Assembly (NCBI GenBank): GCA_011391085.1
Contig: JAABRD010000004.1
Location: 104,117-168,116, forward strand
DNA: 64,000 nucleotides
Direction of reading: 5' to 3'
Source: Thiotrichaceae bacterium
GTDB taxonomy: Bacteria; Pseudomonadota; Gammaproteobacteria; Beggiatoales; Beggiatoaceae
The translations under genes and the position numbers were made by a program. Position 1 is the first letter of the stretch, and the number at the start of each line of letters is the position of its first letter. This document shows, piece after piece, positions 26,336 to 37,363 of the stretch. The notes below the pieces were generated by a model. It was given only the letters and a program-made list of their open reading frames with translations. It had not been told where the DNA came from and did no database searches.

Positions 26336-27394
26336 ATGCCTTTCAGTACCCGTCTCTTAACCTGGTTCGATCACCACGGTCGTTTCGATTTACCCTGGCA
26401 ACAGAACCCAACGCCTTACCGAGTTTGGGTGTCCGAAATCATGTTGCAACAGACGCAAGTCAATACCGTGATTCCTTACTACAATCGTTTTCTCCGACGA
26501 TTTCCAGACGTGCAAATTTTGGCCAATGCTTCTTTAGACGAGGTGTTACATTTTTGGAGTGGTTTGGGTTACTACTCCCGCGCCCGTTGTTTGCATAAAG
26601 CGGCCCAACAGATTCATATTGAATATGAAAATATGTTGCCTAAAAATTTGGAGAAGTTGAAACAACTGCCAGGGATTGGGCTTAGCACGGCGGGGGCGAT
26701 TTTAGCATTGGCGTATGAAGAACGTTATCCCATTTTGGATGGCAATGTGAAACGAGTGTTATGTCGTTATTATGCTATTGAAGGAAGTCCTGCTGACAAA
26801 AAAGTGGAGGCGGAATTATGGCACTTGGCGGAACAATTGTTGCCGCACACCCGGATAGCTGCTTATACGCAAGCGATTATGGATTTAGGTGCCACGGTAT
26901 GTGGGCGCAGTCGTCCGCTTTGTTCACAATGTCCATTGCAAACCGATTGTGTCGGGTATCAACAAGGACGGGCAATGGATTTACCTGTGCCCAAATCGCG
27001 CAAAGTGTTGCCAATCAAATCGGTGGTGTTTATCATGTTGCAAAATCAAAACGGCGATATTTTCCTAGAAAAACGCCCGGCCCATGGAATTTGGGGAGGC
27101 TTGTGGAGTTTTCCTGAATGTGCTACAGTGATTGGGGTCGAGGAAAAATGTATGCAATATGCGGTCAAACAGATTCAACAGAAGCATATTTGGCCTGTCA
27201 TGCGCCATTCGTTCACTCATTTTCATTTGGACATTACCCCTATACATATTTTTGTCGAAGTGGATATAAAAAAAATGGTAGCCAGGCCCGATATTCTTTG
27301 GTATGATTTAAACAAACCGCAAGAGTGTGGCATGGCCGCGCCTGTGATACGGTTACTCGCACAATTGAATTTACCCAAATTCCAGCTTTTCTAA
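26336..27394 (+). CDS. mutY: A/G-specific adenine DNA glycosylase
   Basis: From ATG 26336 the product is 352 residues, the usual MutY length. It removes adenine opposite 8-oxoguanine. Visible are VSEIMLQQTQVNTV (catalytic Glu), the helix-hairpin-helix LPGIGLSTAGAI with the following catalytic Asp in LDGNVKRV, and the 4Fe-4S ligands spaced C-X6-C-X2-C-X5-C in CGRSRPLCSQCPLQTDC. A C-terminal NUDIX-like domain carries FLEKRPAHGIWGGLWSFPE. The earlier GTG at 26294 lies in a repeat and is rejected. It is followed by yggX, the classic gammaproteobacterial pair. Confidence 0.97.
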   Translation: MPFSTRLLTWFDHHGRFDLPWQQNPTPYRVWVSEIMLQQTQVNTVIPYYNRFLRRFPDVQILANASLDEVLHFWSGLGYYSRARCLHKAAQQIHIEYENMLPKNLEKLKQLPGIGLSTAGAILALAYEERYPILDGNVKRVLCRYYAIEGSPADKKVEAELWHLAEQLLPHTRIAAYTQAIMDLGATVCGRSRPLCSQCPLQTDCVGYQQGRAMDLPVPKSRKVLPIKSVVFIMLQNQNGDIFLEKRPAHGIWGGLWSFPECATVIGVEEKCMQYAVKQIQQKHIWPVMRHSFTHFHLDITPIHIFVEVDIKKMVARPDILWYDLNKPQECGMAAPVIRLLAQLNLPKFQLF

Positions 27395-27446
27395 ACGAAA
27401 CAGGTGGAAACAAGGCCAATAAATTAAAACAGGAGATTTATCAACT

Positions 27447-27719
27447 ATGAGTCGCATGGTCAAATGCGTGAAACTGGGTCAAGAATTAGAAGGACTCAAA
27501 ATGCCTCCCTATCCAGGGGAATTAGGCAAAAAGATTTTTGAAAATGTCTCACAACAAGCATGGCAGTTGTGGTTAAGACATCAAACCATGATAATCAATG
27601 AATATCGGATTTCACCAGTGGATCCGCGGGCACGTAAAATGCTTGAGGAAGAAATGGAACGATTTTTTTTCGGAGAAGGTAGTACACCTCCTGCGGATTA
27701 TGTTCCGCCCCAAGCGTAG
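27447..27719 (+). CDS. yggX: Fe(II)-trafficking/oxidative-stress protein YggX
   Basis: The 90-residue protein shows family signatures [42 protein letters not shown], and [13 protein letters not shown]. YggX protects Fe-S clusters from oxidants. An AGGAG lies before the ATG. It lies 52 bp after mutY; both products deal with oxidative damage or Fe-S function and are probably cotranscribed. Confidence 0.97.
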   Translation: MSRMVKCVKLGQELEGLKMPPYPGELGKKIFENVSQQAWQLWLRHQTMIINEYRISPVDPRARKMLEEEMERFFFGEGSTPPADYVPPQA

Positions 27720-27751
27720 TTAGGTGGAGTAAAATTTTTTTTGTAAACCAC

Positions 27752-27780
27752 TTGACAATCTTCCGATCAGACGTTATTAT
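27752..27780 (+). promoter_or_regulatory. Strong sigma70 promoter for tRNA-Phe
   Basis: TTGACA (27752-27757), a 17-bp spacer and TATTAT (27775-27780) stand 75 bp before the mature tRNA. This is the clearest sigma70 site in the window. Confidence 0.75.
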
Positions 27781-27855
27781 TTAGAGTATCAAGATGGGAT
27801 GCTATCGAAACTCTCCAAACAGGAGAGAGATGGCATCTATCCCCCCGCATTTCGT

Positions 27856-27931
<76 letters not shown>

Positions 27932-27985
27932 TCCTTTTTTTATTCCCATTTCAATAAATAAGTATATAGGGTCCTATATATAGTT

Positions 27986-28043
27986 CAGGAGTCCAAAGCA
28001 AAGCTTTGTCCGTCGCCTGGCAAAGTTTCGCTTTGGACTCCTG
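27986..28043. repeat. Long hairpin GGAGTCCAAAGC...GCTTTGGACTCC
   Basis: A near-perfect inverted repeat with loop TGTCCGTCGCCTGGCA. A second hairpin with almost the same loop, in the other orientation, lies at 49201-49257. A shorter version is at 40992-41034. Confidence 0.85.
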
Positions 28044-28055
28044 GGAATAGCATAT

Positions 28056-29105
28056 ATGCACACAATTTCATCCCATTCCACCCCGTTAAATCTTGATGGT
28101 TCCTTAGGTGAAGGCGGTGGCCAAGTGCTTCGCACGGCCCTGGCCCTGTCGATTTGCACAGGCAAGCCGTTTCATATCACTCGTATCCGGGCAGGGCGTA
28201 AAAAACCAGGTTTGCAACGACAACATCTTACCGCTGTTCAAGCGGCCAGTCAAATTTCTAGGGCCCACGTTGAAGGAGATGCCATCGGTTCTACAACTCT
28301 CTTTTTCCATCCTGGTGAAGTGCAACCAGGTAATTATCATTTTTCGGTGGGAACCGCGGGAAGTACCACGCTGGTGTTACAAACACTTCTCTATCCTCTC
28401 CTCTTGGCAACAGGTCCCTCTCATTTAGTTTTGGAAGGCGGTACGCATAACCCGTTGGCGCCACCTTTTGATTTTTTCTCAAAAACCTTTTTGCCGCTTC
28501 TCAATCGGTTAGGTCCGCAAGTCAATGCCAGTCTCACACGTTATGGCTTTTATCCAAGGGGAGGTGGTCAATGGACAATAGACATTTCTCCAACTTCTCG
28601 TTTAGGTCAGTTGAGTTTATTAGAACGTGGCAAACTGATAACCCGTCAAGCCACGGCACTGGTTGCTGGGATTCCAGCGCATGTCGCAGAACGAGAATTG
28701 CAACGAGTGGCAGATAAAATGGGTTGGTCGGAGACGTATTTACAATTTTGTATTCTTCCTGCTGACCAAGGACCTGGGAATGTGTTGTTACTGGAATTAC
28801 GCTATGAAAACATCACCGAAATCTTCACCAGTTTTGGAGAACGCGGCGTTTCTGCCGAAACGGTAGCAGACAAAGCGATTACTGAAGTTCGTAATTATCT
28901 AGCATCGGGAGTGCCAGTAGGCGAACATTTGGCGGACCAGTTGTTATTACCTTTGGCGTTAGCTGGACGAGGAGAATTTGTCACGGTTAAACCCAGTTCG
29001 CATACGTTGACTAATATGGAAATTATCAAACAATTCCTGGATGTGTCGATTACTACAACGGCGTTGGGAGAGAAGGGTTGGATGATAAAAGTGGAGAGTG
29101 GATAA
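28056..29105 (+). CDS. rtcA: RNA 3'-terminal phosphate cyclase
   Basis: The 349-residue enzyme converts RNA 3'-phosphates to 2',3'-cyclic phosphates using ATP. Family features: GSLGEGGGQVLRTALALS, IRAGRKKPGLQRQHLTAV, GTAGSTTLVLQTLL, EGGTHNPLAPPFDF, YGFYPRGGG, and GEHLADQLLLPLAL with the nucleophilic His. No rtcB or rtcR is adjacent. The gene starts just after a hairpin repeat with a weak SD. Confidence 0.96.
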   Translation: MHTISSHSTPLNLDGSLGEGGGQVLRTALALSICTGKPFHITRIRAGRKKPGLQRQHLTAVQAASQISRAHVEGDAIGSTTLFFHPGEVQPGNYHFSVGTAGSTTLVLQTLLYPLLLATGPSHLVLEGGTHNPLAPPFDFFSKTFLPLLNRLGPQVNASLTRYGFYPRGGGQWTIDISPTSRLGQLSLLERGKLITRQATALVAGIPAHVAERELQRVADKMGWSETYLQFCILPADQGPGNVLLLELRYENITEIFTSFGERGVSAETVADKAITEVRNYLASGVPVGEHLADQLLLPLALAGRGEFVTVKPSSHTLTNMEIIKQFLDVSITTTALGEKGWMIKVESG

Positions 29106-29109
29106 TTGT

Positions 29110-29250
29110 GCCGGAGTAGAGGCTTTAGCCGGTGGTCGTGGCACACCCACCGGCTAAAGCCTCTAGTCCCGCACCATAATTAATGAACTACACCGGACTG
29201 GAGGCTTTAGCCGGTGATCGTCGCACCTTTACCGGCTAAAGCCTCTACTC
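29110..29250. repeat. Two GGCTTTAGCCGG hairpins downstream of rtcA
   Basis: Two successive hairpins of the GGAGTAGAGGCTTTAGCCGG/CCGGCTAAAGCCTCTAGTCC type lie between convergent genes and may serve as bidirectional terminators. Confidence 0.85.
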
Positions 29251-29272
29251 CGGCACAATTATCCACTATCGG

Positions 29273-29782
29273 CTATCCGTTAGAAGAAGTCTTCACAATC
29301 CCAATTTGTGCCTCCGGATGAGTCACACGAATGAGTTTCATGATCTCCTCGACTCGTTGTGTAGGGATGTCCAGCAATAACAAAATTTCTCCCAATGCCA
29401 CTCTCACTTGAAAACCCTTTAATTCATGGTTAGGAATATCACGGGCAATCAGGGCCGAGACGAGGCTGCCAAAACTGGCCCCCGCTAATGCCGTGCCAAT
29501 AATTGCAGCGCCACCTCCCAGCACGACGCCCGCAGGTGGAAAGGCGACGACTAATAAACCTGCTAACATTCCCGCCAGCCCTCCTACCCCCGCACCTACT
29601 TCTAAACCATGGAGTAATTCAGTTCTTTGTAAGGCGGAAGCTTTATGTAAACCATTAAGTGGTGTGTCATGGCGGGCAATCACATGAATGTCTCGTTGAG
29701 GTATCTTAATTTTTGTCAATTCCCCAACCAGTTGTTGACAGTGGCTAACATCGGGCAACATGAAATATAACCTTCTACGCAT
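29273..29782 (-). CDS. Glycine-zipper membrane protein, stress-type
   Basis: From ATG 29782, preceded by GGAGAAATTA, the product is 169 residues. The N-terminal part (LYFMLPDVSHCQQLVGELTKIKIPQRDIHVIAR) is a small alpha/beta domain like those in general-stress or DUF1269-like membrane proteins. Residues about 60-105 form a Gly/Ala-rich hydrophobic hairpin (GLAGMLAGLLVVAFPPAGVVLGGGAAIIGTALAGA). The C-terminus is another soluble segment. Role unknown; an inner-membrane stress protein is a fair guess. Upstream DNA carries a GAAACTAAGTTTC hairpin. Confidence 0.65.
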   Translation of the reverse strand: MRRRLYFMLPDVSHCQQLVGELTKIKIPQRDIHVIARHDTPLNGLHKASALQRTELLHGLEVGAGVGGLAGMLAGLLVVAFPPAGVVLGGGAAIIGTALAGASFGSLVSALIARDIPNHELKGFQVRVALGEILLLLDIPTQRVEEIMKLIRVTHPEAQIGIVKTSSNG

Positions 29783-29863
29783 TAATTTCTCCAAAATGAA
29801 TGGTGGATGAGATGACCGAAACTAAGTTTCTTTAAGAAACTTAGTTTCTCATTGCCACTATGT

Positions 29864-29974
29864 TATAGTAGTATTCTTCCGTTTTTGTACTTTCTATTCC
29901 TCCATGGTAGGGTGGATTAAGCGAAGCGTATCCACCCTACCATGGAGGTACAAGTGAACGGGAATATGACTATA
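29864..29974. mobile_element. MITE-like element carrying a GTAGGGTGGATTAAGCG core
   Basis: Ends are TATAGTAGTATTC...TTTGTAC and GTACAAG...GGAATATGACTATA. The interior is the GTAGGGTGGATTAAGCGAAGC/GCGTATCCACCCTACC hairpin, a different repeat family from the interiors of its relatives. Confidence 0.65.
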
Positions 29975-29992
29975 TACTAAAACTCACTACCT

Positions 29993-30024
29993 CATTATTC
30001 ATTATTCATTATTCGTTATTCATT
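29993..30024 (+). repeat. CATTATT heptamer repeat upstream of maeB
   Basis: Three CATTATT units, one CGTTATT variant and a partial unit end 6 bp before the maeB ATG, in the place of the ribosome-binding site. Changes in copy number would alter leader spacing. Confidence 0.9.
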
Positions 30025-30030
30025 AAATTT

Positions 30031-32334
30031 ATGACTGAAGACCTAAGTGAAGCGGCACTATATTACCACCGTTTTCCGCAACCTGGCAAATTAGCTATAC
30101 AAGCGACCAAACCGTTAGCCAACCAGCGTGATTTGGCATTGGCTTATTCGCCTGGCGTCGCCGCCGCTTGTCGTGAAATTGTACGTGACCCCAATGAAGT
30201 AGCGACCCTGACGGCACGTGGTAACTTGGTGGGCGTGATTACCAATGGCACCGCGGTGCTTGGATTAGGACCCATCGGGCCGCTGGCCGCCAAACCCGTG
30301 ATGGAAGGTAAGGCGGTGTTGTTCAAGAAATTTGCGGGTATTGATGTCTTTGATATTGAAATCAATGAACGTGACCCTGAGAAACTGGTGAACATCATTG
30401 CGGGACTAGAACCCACTTTTGGGGCTATCAATTTGGAAGACATCAAGGCGCCAGAATGCTTTATTGTGGAGGAAAAACTGAAAGAACGTTTGAGTATCCC
30501 GGTCTTTCACGATGACCAGCATGGGACCGCAATATGTGTCAGCGCGGCGGTTCTCAATGGCTTGCGCTTACTTGGCAAAAACCTCTCGCAAGTCAAATTG
30601 GTTTGTTCAGGGGCTGGGGCCGCCGCATTGGCTTGTTTAAACTTGCTAGTGGAATTAGGATTGTCCAAAGAGAATATTATCGTCACTGATATAATCGGCG
30701 TCGTGTATAAAGGTCGCAAAGAAGAGATGGACCCTTATAAAGCCGTTTATGCGGTGGATACGAAGTCGCGCACATTAAACGATGCTATCGAAGATGCCGA
30801 TATTTTCTTAGGCTTGTCCGCGGGAGGGGTGTTGAAACCAGAGATGGTGAATAAAATGGTCGAACGTCCCTTAATTCTAGCTTTGGCCAATCCCACGCCT
30901 GAAATCATGCCTGAAGAAGCCCGTAAAGTGCGACCCAAAGCAATTATTGCCACGGGTCGATCTGATTACCCCAATCAAGTCAATAACGTCCTCTGCTTCC
31001 CTTTCATCTTTCGTGGCGCCTTAGATGTGGGTGCCACGCAGATTAATCGAGAAATGCGATTAGCTTGTGTACGGGCGATTGCAGACTTGGTGTTCACCAC
31101 GGAGAAAGGGCTGGCGGCAGTAGAGACTTCCGAAGTATTAAGTGCGGCGTATGGAGGACAACAGTTACATTTTGGGCCAGGTTACATCATTCCCAAACCG
31201 TTTGATCCCCGTTTGATCACCGTGATTCCCCCCGCGGTTGCCAAAGCGGCGATGGAAACAGGGGTAGCCAAGCGTCCACTGAAAGATATAGAGGCTTATA
31301 AAGAGTCGCTAAGACAACATATGTTTCGTTCGGCGCACTTGATGAAGGCTATCTTTAACTATGCCAAAAATGACCCGCGTCGAATCATTTATACGGAAGG
31401 AGAAGATCGACGGATTTTACGGGCGATAGAAGTGCTGATTGATGAAGGATGTGCCAGACCGATTTTGGTAGGTCGACCGAAAGTGATAAAGGACAGTATT
31501 AAACAATCCCGTTTACACATTCGTCCTGACGTGGATTTTGAAATCATTGACCCAGAAAGTTATGCGGACAACCATCCTGAATTGGCCGAAGAATATCACG
31601 ACATCATGGGTCGCAAAGGCATCTGGCCAGCGGAAGCGGAAGTGAAAGTACGCAGTCGCACCACTATCTTAGCAGCGTTATTATTGCGCAGAGGACAAGC
31701 CGATGCCCTCATCGCGGGTCCTGTGGGGAGTTTCAAGGGACACTTACGCCACACTTTAGATATTATTGGTCTTCGCCCGGAGGTGTCTGTACCTGCTTCT
31801 GTGCAAATGTTGATTTTAGACAAGGGCACTTATTTCATTGCCGATGCGTATGTCAACTATGATCCAGATGCCAACCGGGTGGCTGACATCACGATTTTGG
31901 CGGCGAAGGAATTGCTACGGTTTGGGATTACGCCCAAAGTGGCATTGGTTTGTCATTCCAATTTTGGTAGCACGGATGAACCTTCGGCGGTCAAAATGCG
32001 TGAAGCCTTGCAAATGATTCGCCAGCGGATGCCTGATTTAGAATGTGATGGAGAAATGCAAAGTGATTCCGCTTTGATAGAGGCCAGTCGGTATCGGATT
32101 TACCCCAAATCGACTTTGAAAGGAGAAGCGAATTTACTCATCATGCCTAACCAAGACGCGGCTAATATCACCTTCAATGCCCTGCGGACTCTCGCCGATG
32201 CTGTGTCAGTGGGTCCTATTCTATTGGGGATGCGTAAACCGGTGCATATTTTAAGTCGGGTGGTGACGACACGGGGGGTTATTAATTTAAGTGCGGTGGC
32301 GGCGGTGGATGCGCAGGCGTTAAATAGTGGATAG
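30031..32334 (+). CDS. maeB: NADP-dependent malic enzyme with phosphotransacetylase-like domain
   Basis: The 767-residue protein has the MaeB layout. The malic enzyme part (about 1-430) includes [48 protein letters not shown] and the [10 protein letters not shown] nucleotide-binding loop. A phosphotransacetylase-like part (about 435-767) includes [14 protein letters not shown] and [18 protein letters not shown]. It decarboxylates malate to pyruvate with NADP; the C-terminal domain is usually regulatory, responding to acetyl-CoA. With ppdK it could supply PEP from C4 acids. The last codons (ALNSG) run into a GGATAGCGGATAGC repeat. Confidence 0.96.
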   Translation: MTEDLSEAALYYHRFPQPGKLAIQATKPLANQRDLALAYSPGVAAACREIVRDPNEVATLTARGNLVGVITNGTAVLGLGPIGPLAAKPVMEGKAVLFKKFAGIDVFDIEINERDPEKLVNIIAGLEPTFGAINLEDIKAPECFIVEEKLKERLSIPVFHDDQHGTAICVSAAVLNGLRLLGKNLSQVKLVCSGAGAAALACLNLLVELGLSKENIIVTDIIGVVYKGRKEEMDPYKAVYAVDTKSRTLNDAIEDADIFLGLSAGGVLKPEMVNKMVERPLILALANPTPEIMPEEARKVRPKAIIATGRSDYPNQVNNVLCFPFIFRGALDVGATQINREMRLACVRAIADLVFTTEKGLAAVETSEVLSAAYGGQQLHFGPGYIIPKPFDPRLITVIPPAVAKAAMETGVAKRPLKDIEAYKESLRQHMFRSAHLMKAIFNYAKNDPRRIIYTEGEDRRILRAIEVLIDEGCARPILVGRPKVIKDSIKQSRLHIRPDVDFEIIDPESYADNHPELAEEYHDIMGRKGIWPAEAEVKVRSRTTILAALLLRRGQADALIAGPVGSFKGHLRHTLDIIGLRPEVSVPASVQMLILDKGTYFIADAYVNYDPDANRVADITILAAKELLRFGITPKVALVCHSNFGSTDEPSAVKMREALQMIRQRMPDLECDGEMQSDSALIEASRYRIYPKSTLKGEANLLIMPNQDAANITFNALRTLADAVSVGPILLGMRKPVHILSRVVTTRGVINLSAVAAVDAQALNSG

Positions 32335-32382
32335 CGGATAGCGGGTGAGATTTGACAACTTTTCAAAAATTGTCAAATCTTT

Positions 32383-33066
32383 TTAAATCAATGACAATTG
32401 AACTTTGGCTGTGAGAGAGTGATAAAAGATGAGTTCCTGACTGGCTTTACCTGCGACACCTTTAGACATTCTCAAAGGCTGAAAGGGTAGATAATCTCCT
32501 CCTTGACCTTCACAACAGATAATTTCCCCTTGGCGTTGTAAAATCCAATGGGCTAGTTTCTGATAATCCAAATGATGACTGCTATACTGGTATCCCGTTC
32601 CTGACTCATAACGATAGGGAGGATCAATAAACCAAGTCGCTTCCAAATTGGGTGCCTCGGAATAATCTCCACAAAGGATAGTCCAATGTTTGACTTTATA
32701 CAAGTTAGCGGCCATCTGTCGTTTGCTGATTTCCCAATTACGGGCTAACACAGGTGTAGTCTTTATCGTTTTATATTGAAAAGCCATCTTAGTGGCAGCA
32801 TGAAGGATATGCAAAAAGTTCGAGGTCTTCTCACCAACCATGAGGTCTGGCAAATTGGCGATGTCTTGGGGCGTTGCCGTGTGAATTAACCATTCCCAGA
32901 GACTTGCTACGCGAGGGTCTTTTTCAACTAGAATGACCTGTTTTTGCCAACGATTCCCATGTAAAGAATAGGCCGCTGAACCTGCAAAAGGTTCAATTAT
33001 CACATCATAAGAAGGGTCTGGGTAATGCCCTGCAATTTGTTTTTTTCTGCCATAATAGTAAAACAT
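32383..33066 (-). CDS. D12-class N6-adenine DNA methyltransferase (Dam-like)
   Basis: The 227-residue protein begins MFYYYGRKKQIAGHYPDPSYD and has motif I EPFAGSAAYS (about residue 25) and catalytic motif IV DPPY (about 149, in WFIDPPYRYES). These place it among D12 (Dam-type) adenine methylases. It is somewhat shorter than Dam (about 270). No restriction enzyme is beside it, so it is probably solitary or phage-derived. Target site cannot be predicted. Confidence 0.85.
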   Translation of the reverse strand: MFYYYGRKKQIAGHYPDPSYDVIIEPFAGSAAYSLHGNRWQKQVILVEKDPRVASLWEWLIHTATPQDIANLPDLMVGEKTSNFLHILHAATKMAFQYKTIKTTPVLARNWEISKRQMAANLYKVKHWTILCGDYSEAPNLEATWFIDPPYRYESGTGYQYSSHHLDYQKLAHWILQRQGEIICCEGQGGDYLPFQPLRMSKGVAGKASQELIFYHSLTAKVQLSLI

Positions 33067-33095
33067 GGTTTAAAGAATCTTGATTTGTTGTTCGT

Positions 33096-33327
33096 TATAG
33101 TAATATTCACTCAAACTTGTACAATGAAGTTAACTTCTTAGTGGAGTGGAGGCTTTAGCCGGCCAGCGGTAGGCGCCCCCCACTCTTGAGGCATCGAGTG
33201 TGCCTACCGCCGGCCGGCTAAAGCCTCCACTCCAGCGTACCTTAACTTAATGGCATTGCGGCTAAAGCCTCCAGTCCAACAGCATTTTTTGACTTAAATC
33301 GTACAAATTTGAATGAATATTACTATA
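33096..33327. mobile_element. MITE-like element carrying a GGCTTTAGCCGG hairpin
   Basis: Termini TATAGTAATATTCACTCAAA...TTGTAC and GTACAAATTTGAATGAATATTACTATA match the TATAGTGATATTC family. The interior (about 33140-33275) holds the larger AGCCGGCCAGCGG/CCGCCGGCCGGCT hairpin and an extra GGCTAAAGCC half. About 232 bp, the longest copy here. Confidence 0.7.
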
Positions 33328-33338
33328 TATCGATAACC

Positions 33339-33441
33339 GCGTTTGAGTCGAAGTGCTTCAGCGTTTGAGTCGAAGTGCTTCAGCGTTTGAGTCGAAGTAC
33401 TTCAGCGTTTGAGTCGAAGTGCTTCAGCGTTTGAGTCGAAT
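33339..33441 (+). repeat. 22-bp tandem repeat
   Basis: Four full copies and a partial one of a 22-bp unit whose core is GTTTGAGTCGAAGTGCTTCA, with one A/G variant. They are head to tail without spacers. 33442-33647 is unique DNA before carB, with no gene seen. Confidence 0.95.
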
Positions 33442-33647
33442 CGGACAGGCCCATGTCTTAAATTTAGGATTTACACAACAATTTTTGTAACTCTATGATT
33501 TCACAAGAGTACGCCGTTCCGCAGGGCATCCACCTCGAAGGGGAAGGCAAAGCCGGTTTGCATAAGTCCTAAAAAACTTGCACCCCACCCCACTTTCCCC
33601 TAAAATACCTTCATTGCCATCCCAAAAACCACATTAATATCTAAACT

Positions 33648-36600
33648 ATGCCTAAACGTACTGATATAAAAAATATTCTTATCATTGGTGCAGGCCCCAT
33701 TATCATTGGCCAAGCCTGCGAATTTGACTATTCTGGGGCCCAAGCCTGTAAAGCCTTACGGGAAGAAGGATATAGAGTTATTTTAGTCAATTCTAATCCT
33801 GCTACCATTATGACCGACCCCGGCATGGCTGCCGCTACCTATATTGAACCGATTACTTGGCAAACCGTGGCCCGCATTATTGAACGAGAACGGCCCGACG
33901 CCTTATTGCCCACCATGGGCGGGCAGACGGCCTTGAATTGTGCCCTCGATTTATGGCGTCAAGGTATTTTATCCAAATATAACGTAGAACTGATAGGTGC
34001 ATCTATAGAAGCCATTGAAAAAGCCGAAGATAGAGAAAAATTCCGCGATGCCATGCGTAACATTGGCCTAAGTACCCCCAAATCACTGATTGCCCGTAAT
34101 TTGGAGGAGGCCATAGAAGCACAAAGTAAGCTAGGGTTTCCTATTGTCATTCGCCCCTCTTTTACCATGGGGGGCAGTGGCGGCGGCATTGCCTATAACA
34201 AAGAAGAATTTCAAGTAATATGTGAACGCGGTTTAGAATTATCCCCTATCCACGAACTCTTGGTTGAAGAATCCGTCTTAGGCTGGAAAGAATTTGAAAT
34301 GGAAGTGGTACGCGATCGTAAGGACAATTGTATTATTGTCTGTTCCATTGAAAATCTTGACCCTATGGGGATTCATACCGGCGATTCGATTACTGTGGCC
34401 CCCATTCAGACCTTGACCGATAAAGAATATCAAATCATGCGCGACGCCTCCATCGCCGTCTTGCGTGAAATTGGCGTGGACACAGGCGGTTCCAACGTCC
34501 AATTTGCCATCAACCCAGATAATGGGCAAATGATAATTATTGAAATGAATCCCAGAGTCTCCCGGTCTTCCGCTTTGGCATCAAAAGCGACGGGTTTCCC
34601 CATTGCCAAAGTGGCCGCTAAATTGGCAGTCGGTTATACTTTGGACGAATTGGCCAATGAAATCACAGGTGGCATCACGCCCGCATCCTTTGAACCTACC
34701 ATTGATTATGTGGTAGTCAAAGTCCCCCGGTTTAACTTTGAAAAATTTCCACAAGCCGAACCGGTGCTAACCACACAAATGAAATCGGTGGGAGAAGTGA
34801 TGGCCATTGGGCGCACTTTTCAAGAAGCCTTACAAAAAGCCTTGCGGGGGTTGGAAACGGGCATGAATGGCTTAGATGAACGTTTAGACCCAAAATTGGA
34901 TAGAACGTCTCATGAAATACGGGATGTTCTCCGTCAGGAATTGCAAGTTCCAGGTCCGGAAAGATTATGGTATATTGCCGATGCCTTTCGGGCGGGGTGG
35001 ACCATTGAAGACGTGTATCAGTTCACTGCGATTGACCCGTGGTTTTTAGTCCAAATTGCCAATTTAGTCGATGAAGAATCCAGCCTCTGCGTCGGTTGTT
35101 TAGAGAAAATGGATGCAGATCGACTCCGCGCCTTGAAACGCAAAGGATTTTCAGACCACCGTTTGGCGCAATTGTTACATGTCAGTGAAAAGGAGGTACG
35201 GAACTTACGTCATCGTTACCAGATTCGTCCCGTCTATAAACGGGTGGACTCTTGTGCTGCCGAATTTGCAGCGACGACCGCGTACATGTATTCTACTTAT
35301 GAAGAAGAATGCGAAGCCAATCCGACTCAACGAGACAAAATCATGGTCTTAGGTGGTGGCCCCAATCGCATTGGACAAGGTATTGAATTTGACTATTGTT
35401 GTGTACAAGCCGCGCTGGCCTTGCGTCAAGATGGGTATGAAACTATCATGGTCAACTGCAACCCAGAGACCGTTTCCACTGACTATGACACTTCTGATAG
35501 ATTATACTTTGAATCTTTGACATTGGAAGATGTCTTAGAAATTGTAGCAGTGGAAAAACCCAAAGGAGTTATTGTACAATATGGTGGCCAAACGCCTTTA
35601 AAATTGGCGCGTCCATTAGAAGCCGAAGGGGTTCCAATCATTGGCACCAGTCCCGATTCCATTGACTTAGCGGAAGACCGGGAACGTTTCCAACACCTGG
35701 TCGAACGGTTAGGTTTGCGTCAACCCGAAAATCGCACCGCCCGCACGCCAGAGGAGGCGTTGACACAAGCTGAAGACATTGGTTACCCATTAGTCGTCCG
35801 TCCTTCTTACGTGTTAGGTGGCCGGGCAATGGAAATCGTTTATAATCGAGACGAACTCAAAGGCTATATGCGCCAAGCCGTGGCCGTCTCGAATGACTCA
35901 CCCGTGCTATTAGACCGCTTTTTAGACGATGCCATAGAAGTGGACGTGGACGCTATTTGTGATGGCGAACGGGTCCTCATTGGTGGTATTATGGAACACA
36001 TTGAACAAGCCGGGATTCATTCTGGAGATTCGGCATGTTCACTGCCACCGTATGGACTGTCACCGATGTTACAAGACCAATTACGAGACCAGATGACACT
36101 CCTGGCCAAATCGCTGAATGTGATAGGATTAGTCAATGCCCAATTTGCTATCCAACAGCAAACTATTTACGTGCTAGAAGTCAACCCACGGGCATCGCGC
36201 ACGGTCCCGTATGTATCCAAAGCCACGGGCCTGTCATTAGCCCAAATTGCCGCCCGTTGTATGGTGGGACGCACACTCGCTTCGCAAAACGTGACTCAAG
36301 AGTGCATCCCCAGTTACTACTCAGTCAAAGAAGCAGTCTTCCCCTTCGTCAAATTTGCCGGCGTGGATCCTCTCCTCAGCCCTGAAATGAAATCCACTGG
36401 GGAAGTGATGGGCGTCGGACGCACGTTTGGAGAAGCCTTTGCTAAATCTCAACAAGCTGCCGGTGTGGAATTGCCGAAGTCAGGGATAGCCTTGTTAAGC
36501 GTCCGCGACGCCGATAAACCCGCCCTCGTGGATGTGGCCCGCGGACTGACTGCGTTGGGTTTTGAACTGATGGCCACTCGTGGGACGGCCCGCACTTTGG

Positions 36601-36890
36601 AAAAAGCAGGGATTCCTTGTCAGGTCGTTCACAAGGTCACGGAAGGCCGCCCCCATATTGTGGATAAAATCAAGAATGGGGAAGTTAATTTTATTGTCAA
36701 TACGACGGAAGGCAAACAAGCGATTGCAGACTCGTTTGCCATTCGTCGAATGGCGTTGCAACACAAAATCACTTATACTACAACGATTGCTGGTGCTAGG
36801 GCCACGCTGTTGGCATTGAAGGCACACGAAGCAATAGAGGTTAACCGTTTACAAGATTTACATAAAGAATTGCAGGGGAAAATGGCATGA
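33648..36890 (+). CDS. carB: Carbamoyl-phosphate synthase large subunit
   Basis: The 1080-residue protein has two homologous ATP-grasp halves, beginning [23 protein letters not shown] and [21 protein letters not shown], each with ATP-binding FTMGGSGGG or YVLGGRAME loops. A C-terminal MGS-like allosteric domain (about 940-1080; [20 protein letters not shown]) follows. It makes carbamoyl phosphate for pyrimidines and arginine with ammonia from CarA. The carB-greA 4-bp overlap (ATGA) is the usual gammaproteobacterial arrangement, but carA is absent upstream, where repeats lie. Confidence 0.98.
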   Translation: MPKRTDIKNILIIGAGPIIIGQACEFDYSGAQACKALREEGYRVILVNSNPATIMTDPGMAAATYIEPITWQTVARIIERERPDALLPTMGGQTALNCALDLWRQGILSKYNVELIGASIEAIEKAEDREKFRDAMRNIGLSTPKSLIARNLEEAIEAQSKLGFPIVIRPSFTMGGSGGGIAYNKEEFQVICERGLELSPIHELLVEESVLGWKEFEMEVVRDRKDNCIIVCSIENLDPMGIHTGDSITVAPIQTLTDKEYQIMRDASIAVLREIGVDTGGSNVQFAINPDNGQMIIIEMNPRVSRSSALASKATGFPIAKVAAKLAVGYTLDELANEITGGITPASFEPTIDYVVVKVPRFNFEKFPQAEPVLTTQMKSVGEVMAIGRTFQEALQKALRGLETGMNGLDERLDPKLDRTSHEIRDVLRQELQVPGPERLWYIADAFRAGWTIEDVYQFTAIDPWFLVQIANLVDEESSLCVGCLEKMDADRLRALKRKGFSDHRLAQLLHVSEKEVRNLRHRYQIRPVYKRVDSCAAEFAATTAYMYSTYEEECEANPTQRDKIMVLGGGPNRIGQGIEFDYCCVQAALALRQDGYETIMVNCNPETVSTDYDTSDRLYFESLTLEDVLEIVAVEKPKGVIVQYGGQTPLKLARPLEAEGVPIIGTSPDSIDLAEDRERFQHLVERLGLRQPENRTARTPEEALTQAEDIGYPLVVRPSYVLGGRAMEIVYNRDELKGYMRQAVAVSNDSPVLLDRFLDDAIEVDVDAICDGERVLIGGIMEHIEQAGIHSGDSACSLPPYGLSPMLQDQLRDQMTLLAKSLNVIGLVNAQFAIQQQTIYVLEVNPRASRTVPYVSKATGLSLAQIAARCMVGRTLASQNVTQECIPSYYSVKEAVFPFVKFAGVDPLLSPEMKSTGEVMGVGRTFGEAFAKSQQAAGVELPKSGIALLSVRDADKPALVDVARGLTALGFELMATRGTARTLEKAGIPCQVVHKVTEGRPHIVDKIKNGEVNFIVNTTEGKQAIADSFAIRRMALQHKITYTTTIAGARATLLALKAHEAIEVNRLQDLHKELQGKMA

Positions 36891-37363
36891 ACAAATCACC
36901 AATGACGGTAACAGGTGCCCAAAAATTACGGGAAGAACTCCATGGGCTAAAAACGGTTGCTAGACCGCGAGTCATTCAAGCGATTGCAGATGCCCGTGCG
37001 CTAGGCGATTTAAAGGAAAATGCCGAATATCATGCGGCACGGGAACAACAAAGTTTTATTGAAGGACGCATTTCTGAATTAGAAAATAAGCTATCTATTG
37101 CGGAAATCATTGATGTCAAAACGGTTAACGCAGGCGGCCGAGTCGTCTTTGGTGCTACCTTGAATTTAGTCCATGTTGACACTGATGAGGCGGTCACTTA
37201 TCAAATTGTCGGAGATGATGAAGCGGACATCAAAGCAAATCGTATTTCGATCAGTTCTCCAATCGCCCGCGCTTTGATAGGCAAACGCGAGGGGGAGATT
37301 GCCGTAGTCCGGGCCCCAGGTGGCGATAAGGAATATGAAGTTGTTGGAGTAAAATATATTTAA
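36887..37363 (+). CDS. greA: Transcription elongation factor GreA
   Basis: The 158-residue protein matches Gre[18 protein letters not shown] at the start of the coiled coil, [26 protein letters not shown] with the acidic tip residues, and a C-terminal FKBP-like domain ([25 protein letters not shown]). It rescues backtracked RNA polymerase. Its ATG overlaps the carB stop. Confidence 0.98.
   Translation: MNKSPMTVTGAQKLREELHGLKTVARPRVIQAIADARALGDLKENAEYHAAREQQSFIEGRISELENKLSIAEIIDVKTVNAGGRVVFGATLNLVHVDTDEAVTYQIVGDDEADIKANRISISSPIARALIGKREGEIAVVRAPGGDKEYEVVGVKYI

Noticed and set aside
27720..27855. Riboswitch or T-box before tRNA-Phe
   Set aside because: Only a sigma70 promoter and a short leader are present; no conserved riboswitch fold can be recognised.
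33339..33441. CRISPR array
   Set aside because: The 22-bp units are directly adjacent with no unique spacers, so this is a tandem repeat and not a CRISPR array; no cas genes are present.
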